NCBI GenBank assembly: GCA_958295665.1
Contig: OY282558.1
Location: 112,396,838 to 112,460,837 of the forward strand
Source: Tipula vernalis
Taxonomy: Eukaryota; Arthropoda; Insecta; Diptera; Tipulidae
Direction of reading: 5' to 3'
Length of the DNA: 64,000 nt
Under the pieces are notes generated by a model. The model saw nothing but the letters and a program-made list of their open reading frames with translations. It ran no database searches and had not been told where the DNA came from. Of the stretch, positions 1-13,120 are shown piece after piece. Each line of letters opens with the position of its first letter. The first letter of the stretch is position 1. Made by a program: the position numbers and the translations under genes.

Positions 1-607
1 AGCCCCTGACGATCCGCAAAAATAGTGGAGGTATTTTTTGATATTGAGATAGCTCCTAGTTACTTCATGATGTAAGTGGCCAATTCGCAAGAACTCTACG
101 ATCAGAGAATATTTTTGTTTAAACAAACATATATAGGGTTTGTTAGTAATGAATTATGGCAAATATTTTTTTTTTGTTTTTTTAATTGCTCATACATTCA
201 CTTTTATGTCTGTTACTTCTTTTATTATGTTTATTTTTCTAATTAATGTATTTACTTTGCAGGTCGATTCTTATTTGCTAATTGTTTCGAAAAGAAATAT
301 TATCCATTTCATATTAGATTCGCGTAACAATTTGGCAAACAAATAAATCAGTTTGCTATTTATTGATTAACTTATTTTAAATTTTTGTTGAGCTAAAATA
401 ATTGATTATGCTTAGTAAACATTTATAAAGTTCATTTTCCGTATAACCAAGAAGTTGATTTTTACTAATACATAGACAGTTTAAAAATTTAGTAACCATT
501 TTTAAGAAAACAAGAATACTTCACTTTCGTAATACCAATGAGTTAAAAACCATAGAATTTATCAGTCGGAGTAGTTAAATAGTTGCACTTAAATACTAAT
601 ATAGTAG
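1..607. other. AT-rich non-coding stretch
   Basis: I see no gene, RNA or repeat here that I can support. The sequence is AT-rich with many stops in all frames. The only open frame of note, at 140-346, is a run of Phe, Ile and Leu codons from poly-T tracts and looks like chance. Confidence 0.5.
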
Positions 608-2921
608 GGTGGTCCTTATTTTCCCACCCTGCTTTTTATCTCGGGATACACATTAAATTTTTTACTCTGTATGAAAAATATTAAAAGCCAAAATGTCTAA
701 GCTTTAGGAAAATGTTAACATGGGCCGCGTTAAGCTTAAAGTATTCAAAATGAAGAAATGTTCATTTTGAACGTAAGTGTTGCATGTTTTGCGCGTAAGA
801 AAACAAGGATGAAACTAGTGCATACTTTATTTTGTTGTCTGTTCCGTGCATTTGTAATATTTAAAATATTTTCTACACAAAAATTGGGCAGTTACTCTAA
901 ATGTTTTCGGGAGTGTTGTGACTTGGTTAATCTAACCTATTATTTAAATTTATTAGAAGAGATTGCTAGTATTATAATTGTAAAATGTTCCGACAAAAAA
1001 TATTTTTAGTAGGTTTTATGAAAAACCAATTACTCGGCAGTCAATTACTGCTACAAGGGGACGTTTTAAGTGTGTTGTTTTTAAATATGCGAATGGCACA
1101 TTTAAATTTACATGATATCATTTGTCTGGTCATTGATGAATGTATAATATTCTGGAAAAAAGCTCGAATTCCGATTCGAGCTCGATGTCATTGTGTAAAC
1201 AAATTAACAAAACTATACTAAATATTGCGATTGCTAGAAAATAGTAAAAATAAAAATAGTGTCGTCTGTAAGAAACAAAGGCAAGAGTTTGAGGAAAGTA
1301 TAAACCACTTATTTGATATCGCACACGCGTGCGCTTTAAATATTTTTCGTCAGAAAGACAAAGATAAAAAGGTGGTTGCGGATATATGATTGGCACAGAT
1401 AGGAAGCTCGCTGGAATCGAAAAAAGAAGATATATTCGAGAAAAAAAGAAGATTCAAAAAAAATAAGAGAAGTATTCAACAAATTCTGAAAATGGTACGT
1501 AAGATTCAATTTATTAAAATATTTACTTTATCGGAGGCGTAAAAATGTTGTATTTGATATTCCAATTCAATTTTTTTTTCAGCTCAACTTTGCTCTACAT
1601 CTAGTTCGGAAGAAGAAGACACGTCGATAACGGATACCATTGATCGTGATTTTCCAGTGAATGCACCGTTGGGATCAGAAAGGGCACGATTACAAATATT
1701 AACACCTCGACTCACCGCAGACGTAGAGGCCGGTTCTCTAAATCCTTAGATTTTGTTATAAAACGAACTTCAATTAGACGCAGTCGACAAAACTTTGCGG
1801 AATCAAATGTCGCATATCAAATCAACATTTCTCGAATTAAATTTGAATTTCACAGTGATACACTGGATTTCTAAAATTTGCCCGGATATAACCGGTAAAA
1901 TTAAAATCGATAAACTCCCAGTCATTGCAACAACTCCAAATATTAAACAGCTTCTTGGTGTTCCTGAGCTTTCATCTGCAACTCGATATGAAGTATCCTC
2001 TGCTGTATATGATACCCTTGAAGATTGGTCATTGCTTTAGAAAGTTCAAGCGTTTGTATTCGATACAACTGCGTTTAATACTTAATATTATATTTCGCTT
2101 GTATACATCTTGTTTTTGAGATTATTCTCCAAAACGCTTTTACTTCAGCGAAGTTTTCCCCATCTTCTGGTCCTGATATTCTACTATTTAAAAAGTTTAA
2201 AAGTCAATGGAAAAGTATTGACAAAACACAATTTTTTAATCTGCTCATCAAACGAATTTATCAATATTGTTCTTACCAATCATCAATAATGTTATTTGGA
2301 AAAATTACTAATATTTGCTGAACAAAAAACTAAAAAGTGATTTTCCTCGGAATAATTATAAGGAATTTCTTGAGCTCATAATTAAATTTTTAGGAGCAGT
2401 TTTGCATTTCAGGATCATCTCATTTGGCTAGATGGCCGGCGTAAGGTATATATGGCCTAAAGCTAATGCTATTTCAGAATCAAATTCATATAAGTGCTAA
2501 ATATAAAAAGGCCTTACAAAGCTTTACATATTTCATAGTTAGATGCTATACAGAACATTGGTTTTCTGCTCCGCAGTTCACATGCTTTGCAAGCACCATT
2601 AAATGATATAATTTTTTGGAAAAAACTCGATTCCTATAAGAGAAATACGATAAAATTATAGCAGAAAATGCATTAAAAATTTCTAAATCATTTATGGTAT
2701 TTCAATGAAGAATGTGCAGCTTATTTTTTTTTTTTGTTTGATGACAGAATAGAAGTAGAAAATAAATGTCGGATGATTAAAAAACTTTTGGAAGAAGATA
2801 AAAATAAAGATGAAGAAATTAAAAAGAAGTTGTATCTAAATTTGGAAAACGTTTCCAAATAGCATTATGTGTCGGGCCAGAAATTCTACATTTTTTTTAC
2901 TCCTTATAAATAAGGACCACC
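608..2921 (+). mobile_element. Decayed DNA transposon with 14-bp TIRs (GGTGGTCCTTATTT)
   Basis: The ends are a perfect 14-bp inverted repeat: GGTGGTCCTTATTT at 608-621 and its complement at 2908-2921. The interior holds the remains of one spliced gene on the plus strand, listed separately. I could not find a clean target duplication: flanks are ..aatatagtag and gtaatatac... The superfamily is not settled. The encoded family is one I recognise as an uncharacterised, multi-copy protein of insects and cnidarians, with a CRHH-like core that recalls hAT proteins. The copy is old: many stops and frameshifts. Confidence 0.6.
1085..2870 (+). pseudogene. Broken transposase-like gene of an uncharacterised multi-copy family
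   Basis: Fragments in order still align with a family I know only as uncharacterised, transposon-like proteins. Exon 1 holds VIDECIIFWKKARIP at about 1129 and then HLFDIAHACAL near 1303. A probable intron runs from the donor at about 1495 (atg|gtacgtaag) to the acceptor near 1581 (ttttcag). Exon 2 opens with an acidic stretch (SSSEEEDTSITD), then LTPRLTADVEAG and a stop at 1747-1749. The 1795-2040 stretch gives ICPDITGKIKIDKLPV and AVYDTLEDW; later pieces read SSGPDI near 2165 and WLDGRRKVYMA near 2428. Several stops and shifts make it non-functional. The family is usually larger than what remains readable. The transposase role is inferred from the TIRs around it and from its repeated occurrence in genomes. 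Confidence 0.55.
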
Positions 2922-3252
2922 GTAATATACATATGTACTTCGGTTGCATATTAGAAATGACAATAATAAATTAATTAACATTCAAAATTAAAAAGTAAAA
3001 TTAGCTCACACAGAAGTAGATCTATGTAAATGTCGTGAAGAAGAAAATTTTAAGAGAATTTGGCTGTATTAGTATAATTCGCTAATACAAAACGTTTGAT
3101 TTCATAAAATTTATATTTATTATTTAAAATTAAAATAAATTATAATTATAATATAATTATAAATTATTTAATAAATGATTTCATTCAAAGGAAATTAAAA
3201 AATGAAAGAACAAAATATAGAACTCACTTGATCAGATTTGTGAGTTTACATT

Positions 3253-4274
3253 TTAGTATTTGGTGTGGCCTCCACGTGCCTTCAAAACGGCTTGTATCCG
3301 TCGCGGCATACTATAAACTAAATTACGACACACCTCCGATGGAATTTGACTCCACTCTGTGGCAACCTTGGCGTATAGTTCATTCAAATTTGTCGGCGAA
3401 GTTGGGTGTCTTACAACTTTTCGCTTCAGATGTTACCACAAGTGTTTGATAGGATTCAAATCCGGCGATTGTGGTGGCCAATCCAAGAGTTTGAACCCAT
3501 TATCCTCTATCCACATTTTTACGATCCGGGCAGTGTGCTTCGGATCATTATCTTGCTGGAATATGATGTCCGAAGCGTTCATGCCCCAGTTTTCCAGGCT
3601 TCCAATGAGGCTGTTCTGCAACACCTGTAAGTAATCATTTGCTGTCATTCTTCCTAGAATTCCTCTGGCACAACCCAACGCCTCCCGACCTCATACAGCC
3701 CCATAACATGACATTGCCCCCGCCAAATTTCACAGTTTGCTTCACCATACGCTTCCGAAGAGGCTCACCTTGCTTTCGCCAGGTCCATTCTCTGCCGTCC
3801 GATCCCACACGATTAATTTTGGTCTCGTCTGAGAAAACCACACTAGCCCAGTCATCAGTTGTATAATTTTTTTATTTTTTTGCGAAAGCCAGTCGTAATT
3901 TTCTGTGCCGTTCTGTTAATAAGGGTTTTTTTAGTTTGGCTCACCTTTTCATGCCGACATTTCTGAGCGTTCTGCGAACAGTCTCTGCGCTGACACTTAC
4001 ATTTTCATCTCGCATGAGTGTCTTTTGGAGAGAAACAGCATTTTCTTCTGCCCCTGTTGCAATGGCTCGCACAATTTTGCGTCGGAGACAACTAGAAAGT
4101 AGCGGCTTCGGACCGCTTTTGACTTTGGGTATGGTTTCAGCCTCCATATTTCCTCGGCAGTTGCTAACGGTGCCAACGGAAACTCTCAATTTTTTTCGCA
4201 ACTATGCGATGGGAGTTGCCTTCCATTAGCATCTTGCGAATTTCTTCTTTTAACTTGCTTCCAATAGGTCTCAT
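3253..4274 (-). pseudogene. Tc1-family transposase, dead copy
   Basis: Read on the minus strand from the ATG at 4274, the frame gives an N-terminal helix-turn-helix part (MRPIGSKLKEEIRKML, later SGPKPLLSSCLRRKI). The DDE catalytic domain follows: VFSDETKINRVGSDG near 3830, then FQQDNDPKHTAR and DWPPQSPDLNPI near 3450-3500, ending ARGGHTKY before the stop at 3253-3255. About 340 codons overall, the normal length for Tc1 transposases. The second Asp and the third acidic position are 34 residues apart, as in DD34E, but the third residue is Lys (PIKHLW) where the family has Glu. Frameshifts lie near 4195, between the HTH and DDE parts, and near 3670; a stop follows HLW at about 3430. I found no convincing TIRs. 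It sits inside copy 1 of the repeat above. Confidence 0.9.
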
Positions 4275-4638
4275 ATTACAATTACAATTACAATTGCAGT
4301 TACAATTTTTGGAATGTATTTTTTCTATAAATTAGTTTAATTCATTATATTTTACCGCGAAAATAAAGATTTTTCATTTTAAAAAGCAAAACTATACTTA
4401 CTTTAGAATAATTTTAACATTAAGTTTTCAAACTAACAAATTAGATCAAATGCGCACTTTCACAAATTTTTAAATTTTTACACCGTAAATTGCATACTCT
4501 CTCACTTAACCCTGTTTTTAGAATGAAGGGACTAATTGCTAACAAATAGTAAAAAAAATAACTAAACAGTTATTGACCTAACGGTAAACGATAAAAACAA
4601 AAGCAAACTAGTAAACATTTGATCAAATATGTGAGTCA

Positions 4639-4796
<158 letters not shown>

Positions 4797-4850
4797 ATCT
4801 TCGAGTTTTGCCAGTTTAGGAGAACGTACGATGAATTATGTCGTAGAGTG

Positions 4851-5036
<186 letters not shown>

Positions 5037-5048
5037 TTTGTGATACAA

Positions 5049-5126
5049 TCAGTCCAGTCGCTGCGGCCTAATGAGAAGATTGATTTTTTCATAATCATAA
5101 GCTCAACCAGTTGGAAACTGGATTGA
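5049..5126 (+). ncRNA. Hammerhead-like motif, copy 1 (degenerate core)
   Basis: The arrangement matches a stem-III-open hammerhead: TCAGTCCAG (5049-5057), then TC at the expected cleavage position, an 8-nt stem-I hairpin GCTGCGGC, the core, a 38-nt stem-II region, GAAA, and CTGGATTGA (5118-5126). The last pairs with the first segment, with one G-U pair. The core reads CTAATGA where hammerheads need CTGATGA, so this copy should be inactive even if the motif is real. Confidence 0.3.
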
Positions 5127-5165
5127 ATTCTCTTACAATCTTCGGAACACTTAGAATCAAATAAA

Positions 5166-8100
5166 TTAAAGTTTTTAAATTCCGTTTAGAATTTCTTGTC
5201 TTTATCCTTAATTTTTAAAGCGAATTTTTGAAATTAACGTTTAAGTTAGTTACGCAAAAACAAATAATTATTTAAATACAACATTTGATAAATTTAGGCA
5301 CACAAATGTATATAAAATGTTCAAGATAAATCAAATTTTCTTCTATGGAAATTATTTAACTGTAATGTTAAATTTTATATTAAAATTACGAGTTTTAAAA
5401 ATATTTGTTTTTGGCTAATGGGTCACACAAACCAAGCAACGGCAGCGAGCACCATAATTAAATAAATGTCAATTTACTTATGCAATGATGAAGAACCTTA
5501 GATTAAGCAAAACTTTAAGCATTTTCTATAAACATGTATAAAAATATTCTAATTTTAATTAAAGGAAATTTCTAAATTATTTTTTAATTAATTTCCAAAT
5601 TGTTCTATTAAAATTAGAATATTTCTGTATGTTTTCATCAATATAAAAGTAAACTGAAGTCTGTTTAATTCCGCTGCCCGCTGCCCCCGCTTCGTGTGTT
5701 TCACTCTAAATGGTTATATTGATACAGTTTTTGTTTAAATAAAAATCCGGTGATTTACGTCAAACGGATTGTTCTTTATTTAAAGTAGATTTTTCGGTTT
5801 TTCGCCTATATAATAAACCAGTTTAATATAAAGCAAAAGTTCTCGTTTCAATGACAATAAATATTTATAAAGAAATATAAGTTTTATTCGAGAGTAGAAC
5901 TGCTTTTCTTAGCGTAAACAATAATAATTTAATAACAATTAGAGAACAAGTTGACGGACTGTCAAATTTTTAAGTAACCATTTGTAATATTGCTGTAACA
6001 GCAACTTATCATTAACAAAAGGAATTAAATAACGCAATTATTTGTAATTGTTTTAAATGGCATCAACCATTCTCGTTAATTCTACGTAAAAAGCTATGAT
6101 ATCTTCACGGTTGGGCTCCTAGTGAAGTGTTAGATTGTAATCAAAGCGAATGTTCCCAGAAACTTCGGTATAATAAGATCGATAAAAGCGTCATTCTTAA
6201 AAAGATTTGTATTCTCACTTACCTGAAAATTATGAGAGTTTAGAAATGCTTAACATATTAAAACTCAAGCAAGTGGTGAGAATTTTATAATATAATTTTA
6301 ATTAGTATTTAACTTCGATAGAAAATTTAAACTCGGAGAGAATGTTAAGTTGATCGCTAATTAAGTGAAACATGCGGACGCCTTTTCAAAACGAGCTTAA
6401 CTATTAGCAACAGTGAATAAAATAACTTTATTTCAAAATTGTACATAATTTGACTAACATCTACCACATTACATTTTATCCATTATTATTTTTGGCTTTG
6501 AGTTTCACGTCGGTTGGACGTTTTTTATTTTTATTAAATTATTTTTTTTCTAAATATTTTTTTTTTTTAAATTTTATTCACCGGCAAATTGTGCGAGTTC
6601 TCGAACATCGAAAAATCAAGATATTGTCTGGAAAATAGATTCTCAACACGGGTGACTACTAATTTGGGTGTCCAAATCAGAAAACATGAAATTGAAATTG
6701 AAACGTTTGACGCTAATCTATTGAAGCAGGAAAAATTTCGCAAAGATTGAGGTTCGGAAATTGTTGCTGCAATTTTTTAACAAAGATCGAGGCATAGTTG
6801 GTGAATGATGATGATCCCGATTGGGAAGGGAATGTTTTATTTTGAAGTTATCCACCTCTTTTGGTACACTCTGTTACGAATGAGCTTTTGCTCAAAATAG
6901 AGTGTATCGAAAGTTAAAAATTTAGAAGTCAACAATAAATAAATAAAATAAAATAAATAAATAAATATCCAATCAATGCAAATGTGGTAATTAGAGTAAT
7001 AGTTAGCTGAATCAAACTGTATACAATAACAATTTTTTGGATGAAAAATGGGATCGTCATGAAAGGGAACTATTGAAAATTCACAAATCTGGAAATCAAA
7101 CTATAAGCATTTACTACTACTAAATTAGTAGTTCACTCCGTCAGTCCGTGTTAAAACCTACGGACTAAATATTTTCATCCCGGTCGCGAATAGTAGTTGA
7201 ATTTATACAAATTACCGACGTTTTATGAACGAAGAATACGAAAAATTTCAAAAAATAGAATAAGACGATCAAATAACCATTTTTGCATCTCACATTATCG
7301 AGATTCGAATTTATCCATAGATTTAAATACTGTGCGAAGTGAAATTGTATGCAGTATGTCTGTTTATTACCCAGTTGTACTGCACGTGAGTGATTGACTA
7401 ATATTGTTGAGATGGAACATTAAAAACATGAGAAGTGTAAAGTAAAAAAAATGAAATATTCGGCTATTTAAATGTCTGTTTAACAGGCAGTAAATACAAT
7501 GTTTGTGATGATCCCAGTGAGGTACGAGAACGATCACCGTTATTGATCAATGATCGCTCTTAGAGCACTCAGCTGCGTACAACAGGGTATATTCAAATAG
7601 CAAAAACATTCAGTGAAATTCGGTTAGCGTTCGAAAAATCACAATTTAAAAAAAGTTGTGCAGAGCATGTCTGAGTGCAACTATTTAGCCAAAAAAATCG
7701 ATCTGAGGTATAACTGAAGTATTTTTATTGTTTATTTGTTGTGGCATCACTGAGTACAATAAACAATAAATAGTTAGATCGTTAAATGTGTTTTCTGCTT
7801 ATAGACAGACTGTTGATCGTACATAAATGCAGATTTTTTTACGTATTTCGCCTGCTTTTCGACGAAATGCACATCGCCTGAATTAGTGACATTGAAACAA
7901 GTTGAAACATGTTCAAACCCCTAGGATTTATGGAGCTTTATAAACAACTAAAGGAAAGTGACTGGAATGCCATCATTTATGTCGTATCAGATTTCTACTA
8001 TACCAGCGAGATGTTGCAACATTTATTTGCAACATATTATGAACCCGTTTATCAACATTCCATAACTTCGACTAGGAGATGCAAGTCCTAAGTAATGGCG

Positions 8101-9540
8101 ATCAAACTTAATGCTATGGTTTATTGCAAGGCTCTTGCCAAAAAAGTTTCTCTATTTTCAAAAAAAGACAATAATCTCAATCAAAATTCAGACATCAACA
8201 ACTAACGACTGTTGGGTATTTTGGTAGAGAAGCTGGTAATTATATTTACTAAAGTATTTGAAAACATCTCGGTTGCAAATTGCAATTTCGAAAAAGGAAA
8301 GATGGTAGAGGAATAATAAGCTCTTTACAAAATTGAGACTCTATATCATTCGTCAGAGGCTTACACATAGGATTATAAGCATGATCGTTTCAGGATATCG
8401 ATTCTCTCCACGTATAGCATGATATTATTTGAGAATATTTCAAATTTTGCGTACATCTCGAAATTAAAAAAAAATCCATTATATTTTGAAATTATTATTG
8501 TAGCCAATGGTTTTAAGTAGCATCAAATAACTATTATTTGTTTAGCTGTTGAAAAAACTCCTGACCAAAATGATAGCTATGTATATGTAGGACTAAGAAA
8601 CTTGGTTAATTCAAATTTTACAATACAAAATTCTTATTTTTGTGTACTGAGCTAATGTTGGGGTTTTGAATGCCATATCTTGGTGCGACAAAAAAATAGT
8701 TTCTCTAATTTAATTATTGTTTGTTTGGCCAATTCACAAGATTTACGAAAATAGATTTTTATAAAATTCCTTTATAAAATAAAACGATTAATTATCAATA
8801 TACCGCATGAAATTCTACATAAATTCATTCAATTACCTGGATTCTCTAGCTACTGTTACACCACTCTTAACGATACAAAAAAAAAAATCCGATTATGTTT
8901 ATATGTTTCATCACCATCAAGAGATTTTAGTGGAAAATCTTAAGTGAAAAACCCACATTTTTTGTTGGATATTTATTCGTATACTCGTACATACATATAA
9001 GCGCCATTGCAATAAAAACTTTTTAATGCTCAACTATATTATACGTAGAGATAATTTTCTCCTTTGTTTGCGTAGTTTAAAATTACACTGTGAAAAATTG
9101 AAGAGCCAAAAAATGACTGACATGCTTCACACATAACTTCAACTCAATTTCTACAATTCTTAAACAGATAACAATTTTCCGCTTTTTTATCAACATTCAC
9201 GATAATGACATCGCACTGAATTTCAATATTCTACCAACAAATTGTCATTTTGTAAACGTATATTTTCATAGTACGAGTACGAGTAAATAATGTATGGGAG
9301 GATAACAATCTCGTTTAGAATTTTCATACTCAAATTTTAAATTACAATAAATTACTTTAAAATAAAATAAAAAATAGATAAATAAATAAGATAAACAATA
9401 CAAATATACTATGTATATATATATATACATTTCTTATTATCGGTTTAATAGTATCCCAGAGTGTTATGTCTAAGTATATAAAAAAAAATCGATTTTTAAA
9501 TTTCCATAAAATTGAAATAAATAAATTTGTTTGTGCTTAC
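5166..9540. other. AT-rich non-coding stretch
   Basis: I see no gene that can be supported. Poly-T and poly-A runs, short TA runs and scattered stops fill it. If the giant-intron reading of the host gene is right, further exons of that gene on the minus strand would lie in or beyond this stretch, but I could not pick one out. A 61-codon frame at 7909-8091 faintly recalls the endonuclease-RT linker of Jockey-type LINEs but is too weak to call. Confidence 0.5.
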
Positions 9541-9677
9541 CTCTGCGTCATCAAAGGTTGCCGGACTATCACTACTGCTATTCTCAAGTGTTACATCCGA
9601 TTTTGAATTTGGCCCTAAATTACCAGCTTCCATCCATAATTTTTTCCAATCTCTGTCTGTTAATATTGATTTATGAT
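9541..9677 (-). CDS. Probable internal coding exon of a host gene (unidentified)
   Basis: On the minus strand a 137-nt block is framed by a good acceptor (cttatttttatgccttttcag) and a consensus donor (gag|gtaagc). It is open in one frame: 2 nt that complete a split codon, then 45 codons, ending in phase 0. The peptide begins after the acceptor with HKSILTDRDWKKLWMEAGN and is then Ser, Asp and Glu rich (LENSSSDSPATFDDAE). Composition and codon use look like ordinary protein, not like the surrounding low-complexity DNA. I do not recognise the family. The exon starts in phase 1, which fits the signal-peptide exon ending in phase 1 at 42975. The two would join to give Asp at the junction, so this may be the start of the mature chain of a secreted or membrane protein. 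Its gene is otherwise not visible here. Confidence 0.55.
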
Positions 9678-10428
9678 CTGAAAAGGCATAAAAATAAGGA
9701 AAGACAATGTTACACACATATTATATACATACTCGTATGTATAAGATAAATTAGATTTATTTTTATGGTTGCATAATAAGATTTTATGGAGAAATATTTT
9801 TATTGTGAAAATTTATGGTTAAAATTTGTCTCTCACACATTCTTTCTGTTGTAAATATATTAGGTTTTGTATATACGAACCAGTATATAATGTTGAAAAA
9901 AATAAAAAATAAAAAAATGGAAAAATACCAAAATTCAATAAAATCATATGATCTTTGAGCTAGATTTATCTGGCCATTACAGTTATAAATAGCATATGTA
10001 AAGGAACAAAATTTTCGATTTAGCACGGGATGAATGTAATCAATTTTTACAGTGATAAATTACAGTTGGTGTTTTCAATTCTCATATATTTACAATTTAC
10101 AATGAACCGTTCGCTATATACTACCACTATATAGAAAAAATATTAAGTGGAAATTGAAATTGGTTCTCACGATAAGGTGATTGAAGTTCTTGTAATTTTT
10201 TTTTTTTGTTTGTTATTTTGTTTCAGTTAATGATTTTTTTGTTGTTGCCCTGCGGTTTATTGTTTAAAATGGATTAGAATTACATTCCTCCATTTTCTGG
10301 GAAATTTTTAATAAATCTAAATATTTTCATATGTATATGTGTATTTATTTTTATAAGTTTGAACTTTATAGTACAATGTCATTGTTTTGAGTATTAAAAT
10401 TTACGTAAGCAACCAAATTTAAACTTTC
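9678..10428. other. AT-rich non-coding stretch (putative intron)
   Basis: No coding signal. Poly-T runs and short AT repeats. It directly precedes the BEL target duplication. Confidence 0.5.
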
Positions 10429-10433
10429 GTTTC

Positions 10434-10777
10434 TGTTTACTGGTAAATCATTGTTTATTGGTAAAGCAAAGAGAATTGTGTTCATAGGCGAACAAGAATA
10501 TGTTTGTAGGAAAAAAATGTGGAGTCATGAATACAATACTCGTTTGAAGAGTTGTTTGAACAGTAGTAGTTTTTTAAGAGAGTCGTAAAAATACTGTCAA
10601 ACGAACATCATCATTCTTTTTTATATTATAATTAAATGTATATAATTAATAATTAAATTAATAATTAAACAGATTAATTCCTAGTGTTTTATTTCCTCGA
10701 ATGTGAATAATTAATCATCACAAAAAATACTAAACAAAATACAGTCCACAAATTAAAATTATAAGTTATGTTTAACA
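10434..10777 (+). repeat. BEL-Pao 5' LTR
   Basis: Begins TGTTTACTGGTAAA and ends TTTAACA. It matches 24130-24475 along its whole length, with small substitutions and an indel in the AT-rich part near 10640-10670. Confidence 0.93.
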
Positions 10778-10785
10778 TAAATTAA

Positions 10786-10803
10786 TGGTCATTCGAGCCG
10801 GAT
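10786..10803 (+). other. Candidate primer-binding site of the BEL element
   Basis: TGGTCATTCGAGCCGGAT starts 8 nt after the 5' LTR. TGG is the complement of the CCA tail of tRNAs and the rest looks like a tRNA 3' arm. I did not assign the tRNA. Confidence 0.5.
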
Positions 10804-12714
10804 CGCACAGCGTATCCATATTGTGAACCGTTATAATCTTCGAAAATATTAATCATCGGCTTCTTTTATCATCGGATGTTAAGTTTAAATCGACAAATTG
10901 TGAACGTGGTTTAATAAAACATCGATATTATCAAAAAATAATTATCGTAAAGCGGAATACACGCTAAAATCTTCGACAAGTGGAATTTTCATTATTCACG
11001 TAACAAAACTATAACAAGACGACAATAATTTTCGGGATTATTCATCGGCGTCATTCTTCGAGCAACAATAAAATCTTCGACATTATTCTTCGAGCTAATT
11101 TCATCGCTGAATTTAAATCATCTTTACAAGGAGAACCATATAAACATGGTATAAATATAAATATTTCATTGTTCCGGTTTATCGAGTGTAAAGAAATAAA
11201 TATCATCGTAAATTGTACTGTAAATCGCTTTAGGCAAACACTTTATTGTGACAACAGACACCGAAAGGTCAAACGTGTCATACTATTTCATCTTGAAATA
11301 TTTCAAGTAACCGGATTGGTATCAGCCGCGGTCAACCAACAATCATCAAAGTAATTTTCATCAAACACTAAGTAATCAACAGGTATCCTTAATTAATTTA
11401 ATTTAAGTTACTGTATTGTTTAGTATATAAAAGTGTGTAAAAACATTCCAATTTTATATTGTAATTCGCAATTTACTTCATAATTTTTACAATTCATTTC
11501 GTGATAAAAACATAATTCTATATAGAAATGACGAGTTCCGAAGACGAAGATGTCAAAATATACGAGCATCGGTCCGAATGTACGAGCATCGGCGAGTTGG
11601 AATCGGCACTAAGTCGATTTCGCTTAACATACTCAAAGTTCGATGACACACAAACGAAATTTGAATTGATTTGTGAAGATGAATGCTTGTACCGGTATGA
11701 ATTCGACGATGAGTTTGGATCAATCGAAGCTAAATTATTGGATAAGATCAATGAAATAAAAGAAGGATCCAAACCACTTCAAAATAAAATTGAGATTTCG
11801 GGGGAAAATAATTTGCAAACTTCCGTATCACTCAAACTTCCAAATATTCAGCTGCCTAAATTCGATGGATCCGAATTAAATTGGTTGGATTTTCAGGGTA
11901 TTTTTATTGAATTGATTCACTCAAATAAAAGTTTAAGCGATGTTGCAAAGTTTCATTATCTAATTTCGTGTGTTAGAGACGGAAAGGGATATAAATTTGT
12001 AAAAACTTTTCCAATCTCAAATGATAATTATCCAATTGCATGGAAAAACTTGATCGATCATTATAATGATGAAATGATAATCCAAAAATTACACATGAAA
12101 AAAATTTATGAAATTAAAAGGCCAAGTGAAAGATCTGCATCATCACTTCAATATTTTATCGACAGTGTGGTAAAGAGTTATAATTCATTAAAGGCTTTAA
12201 AAGTTCCAGTTCAGCACTGGGATTTATTTCTCATTCACCATATCTCGGAACGATGATGATCAGGATGATCAGTCCAAAGTTGCAATAATTAACGGTTCCC
12301 CACAAGCAAAGGGTATAACTTTTGACAAAGTTATAGAAATTTTGAGAGAAAGGTGCAAAATCCTTGAAGCTCAAAAAGCGTCAATCGGCTCATATCAATT
12401 CGATAGGTCACAGAAAGGAACAACATTAAAGCCAACTCGCATTATGTCAATGCAGAACATGAATTGCGAATACTGCAGCGGTAAACATACGTTCACTCCT
12501 CGTGTTAATCGAAACACACTTAAAGTCTAATCACCGGTAGCATATTAGATACTACATGAATTAATTAATATTCAACAAAAAATTAATAAAATAAAAATTA
12601 GCGTACACAGAAATAGAGCTGTGTGAATATTGTGAAGAAGAAAAATTGTAAGAGAATTCATCTGTATTAATACGATTCGCTAGTACTTAACGTACAGCAC
12701 ATTCTGTATATATA

Positions 12715-13098
12715 CACTCAAAAAAATATGCGGTGTTAATTTGTTTTTTATCCGAAAAAGTATTTTATTTTTGTCCAACCGAACATAGTTTTATAAAATT
12801 TAACACGCATCAACGGATAAATATTTTTAACTATCCGAAAAGATAAATTTTTAGAAAAACTTCTTTTGGATTTAATAAAATACACCTTTCGGTGTTTTCC
12901 TAATAAAATACACCTTTCGGTGTGTTCCTAAACATGAATGTTCCTGTTTGATTTTTATGCGGTGTAAAAGTTTTTATCCAAATGTATTTTGTGTCATTTT
13001 TATTAAAATATCCGATTGGATTCAAATTTTAAATATCCGATCGGTGGGACACTATGTAACACCGATTCGGTGTTGTGGTAACCCTTTTTTTTTGAGTG
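12715..13098 (+). mobile_element. MITE with CACTCAAAAAAA terminal inverted repeats
   Basis: Begins CACTCAAAAAAA and ends with the complement TTTTTTTGAGTG. It is flanked by TA on both sides (12713-12714, 13099-13100). The 384-bp interior has no coding frame and holds a tandem pair of about 30 bp containing aaaatacacctttcggtgt near 12877 and 12905. It lies inside the dispersed repeat, which lies inside BEL. The TA flanks and the CAC..poly-A ends resemble those of the 6.5-kb element at 17282, which might mobilise it; that link is speculative. Confidence 0.7.
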
Positions 13099-13120
13099 TA
13101 GAATGTAAATTGTGTTATAA

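Noticed and set aside
758..1009. 83-codon Cys-containing frame inside the first transposon
   Set aside because: It may be the degraded N-terminus of the transposon protein, but the match is too weak to annotate as a separate gene.
6223..6290. Perfect donor-like sequence (cag|gtaagt) on the minus strand as the edge of an exon
   Set aside because: All three frames upstream of it carry stops close by, so it is not a coding exon end; a non-coding exon cannot be excluded.
7909..8091. 61-codon frame resembling the endonuclease-RT linker of Jockey-type LINEs
   Set aside because: Only a loose LYKQLKESDWN-like resemblance; no catalytic motif and no flanking LINE domains.
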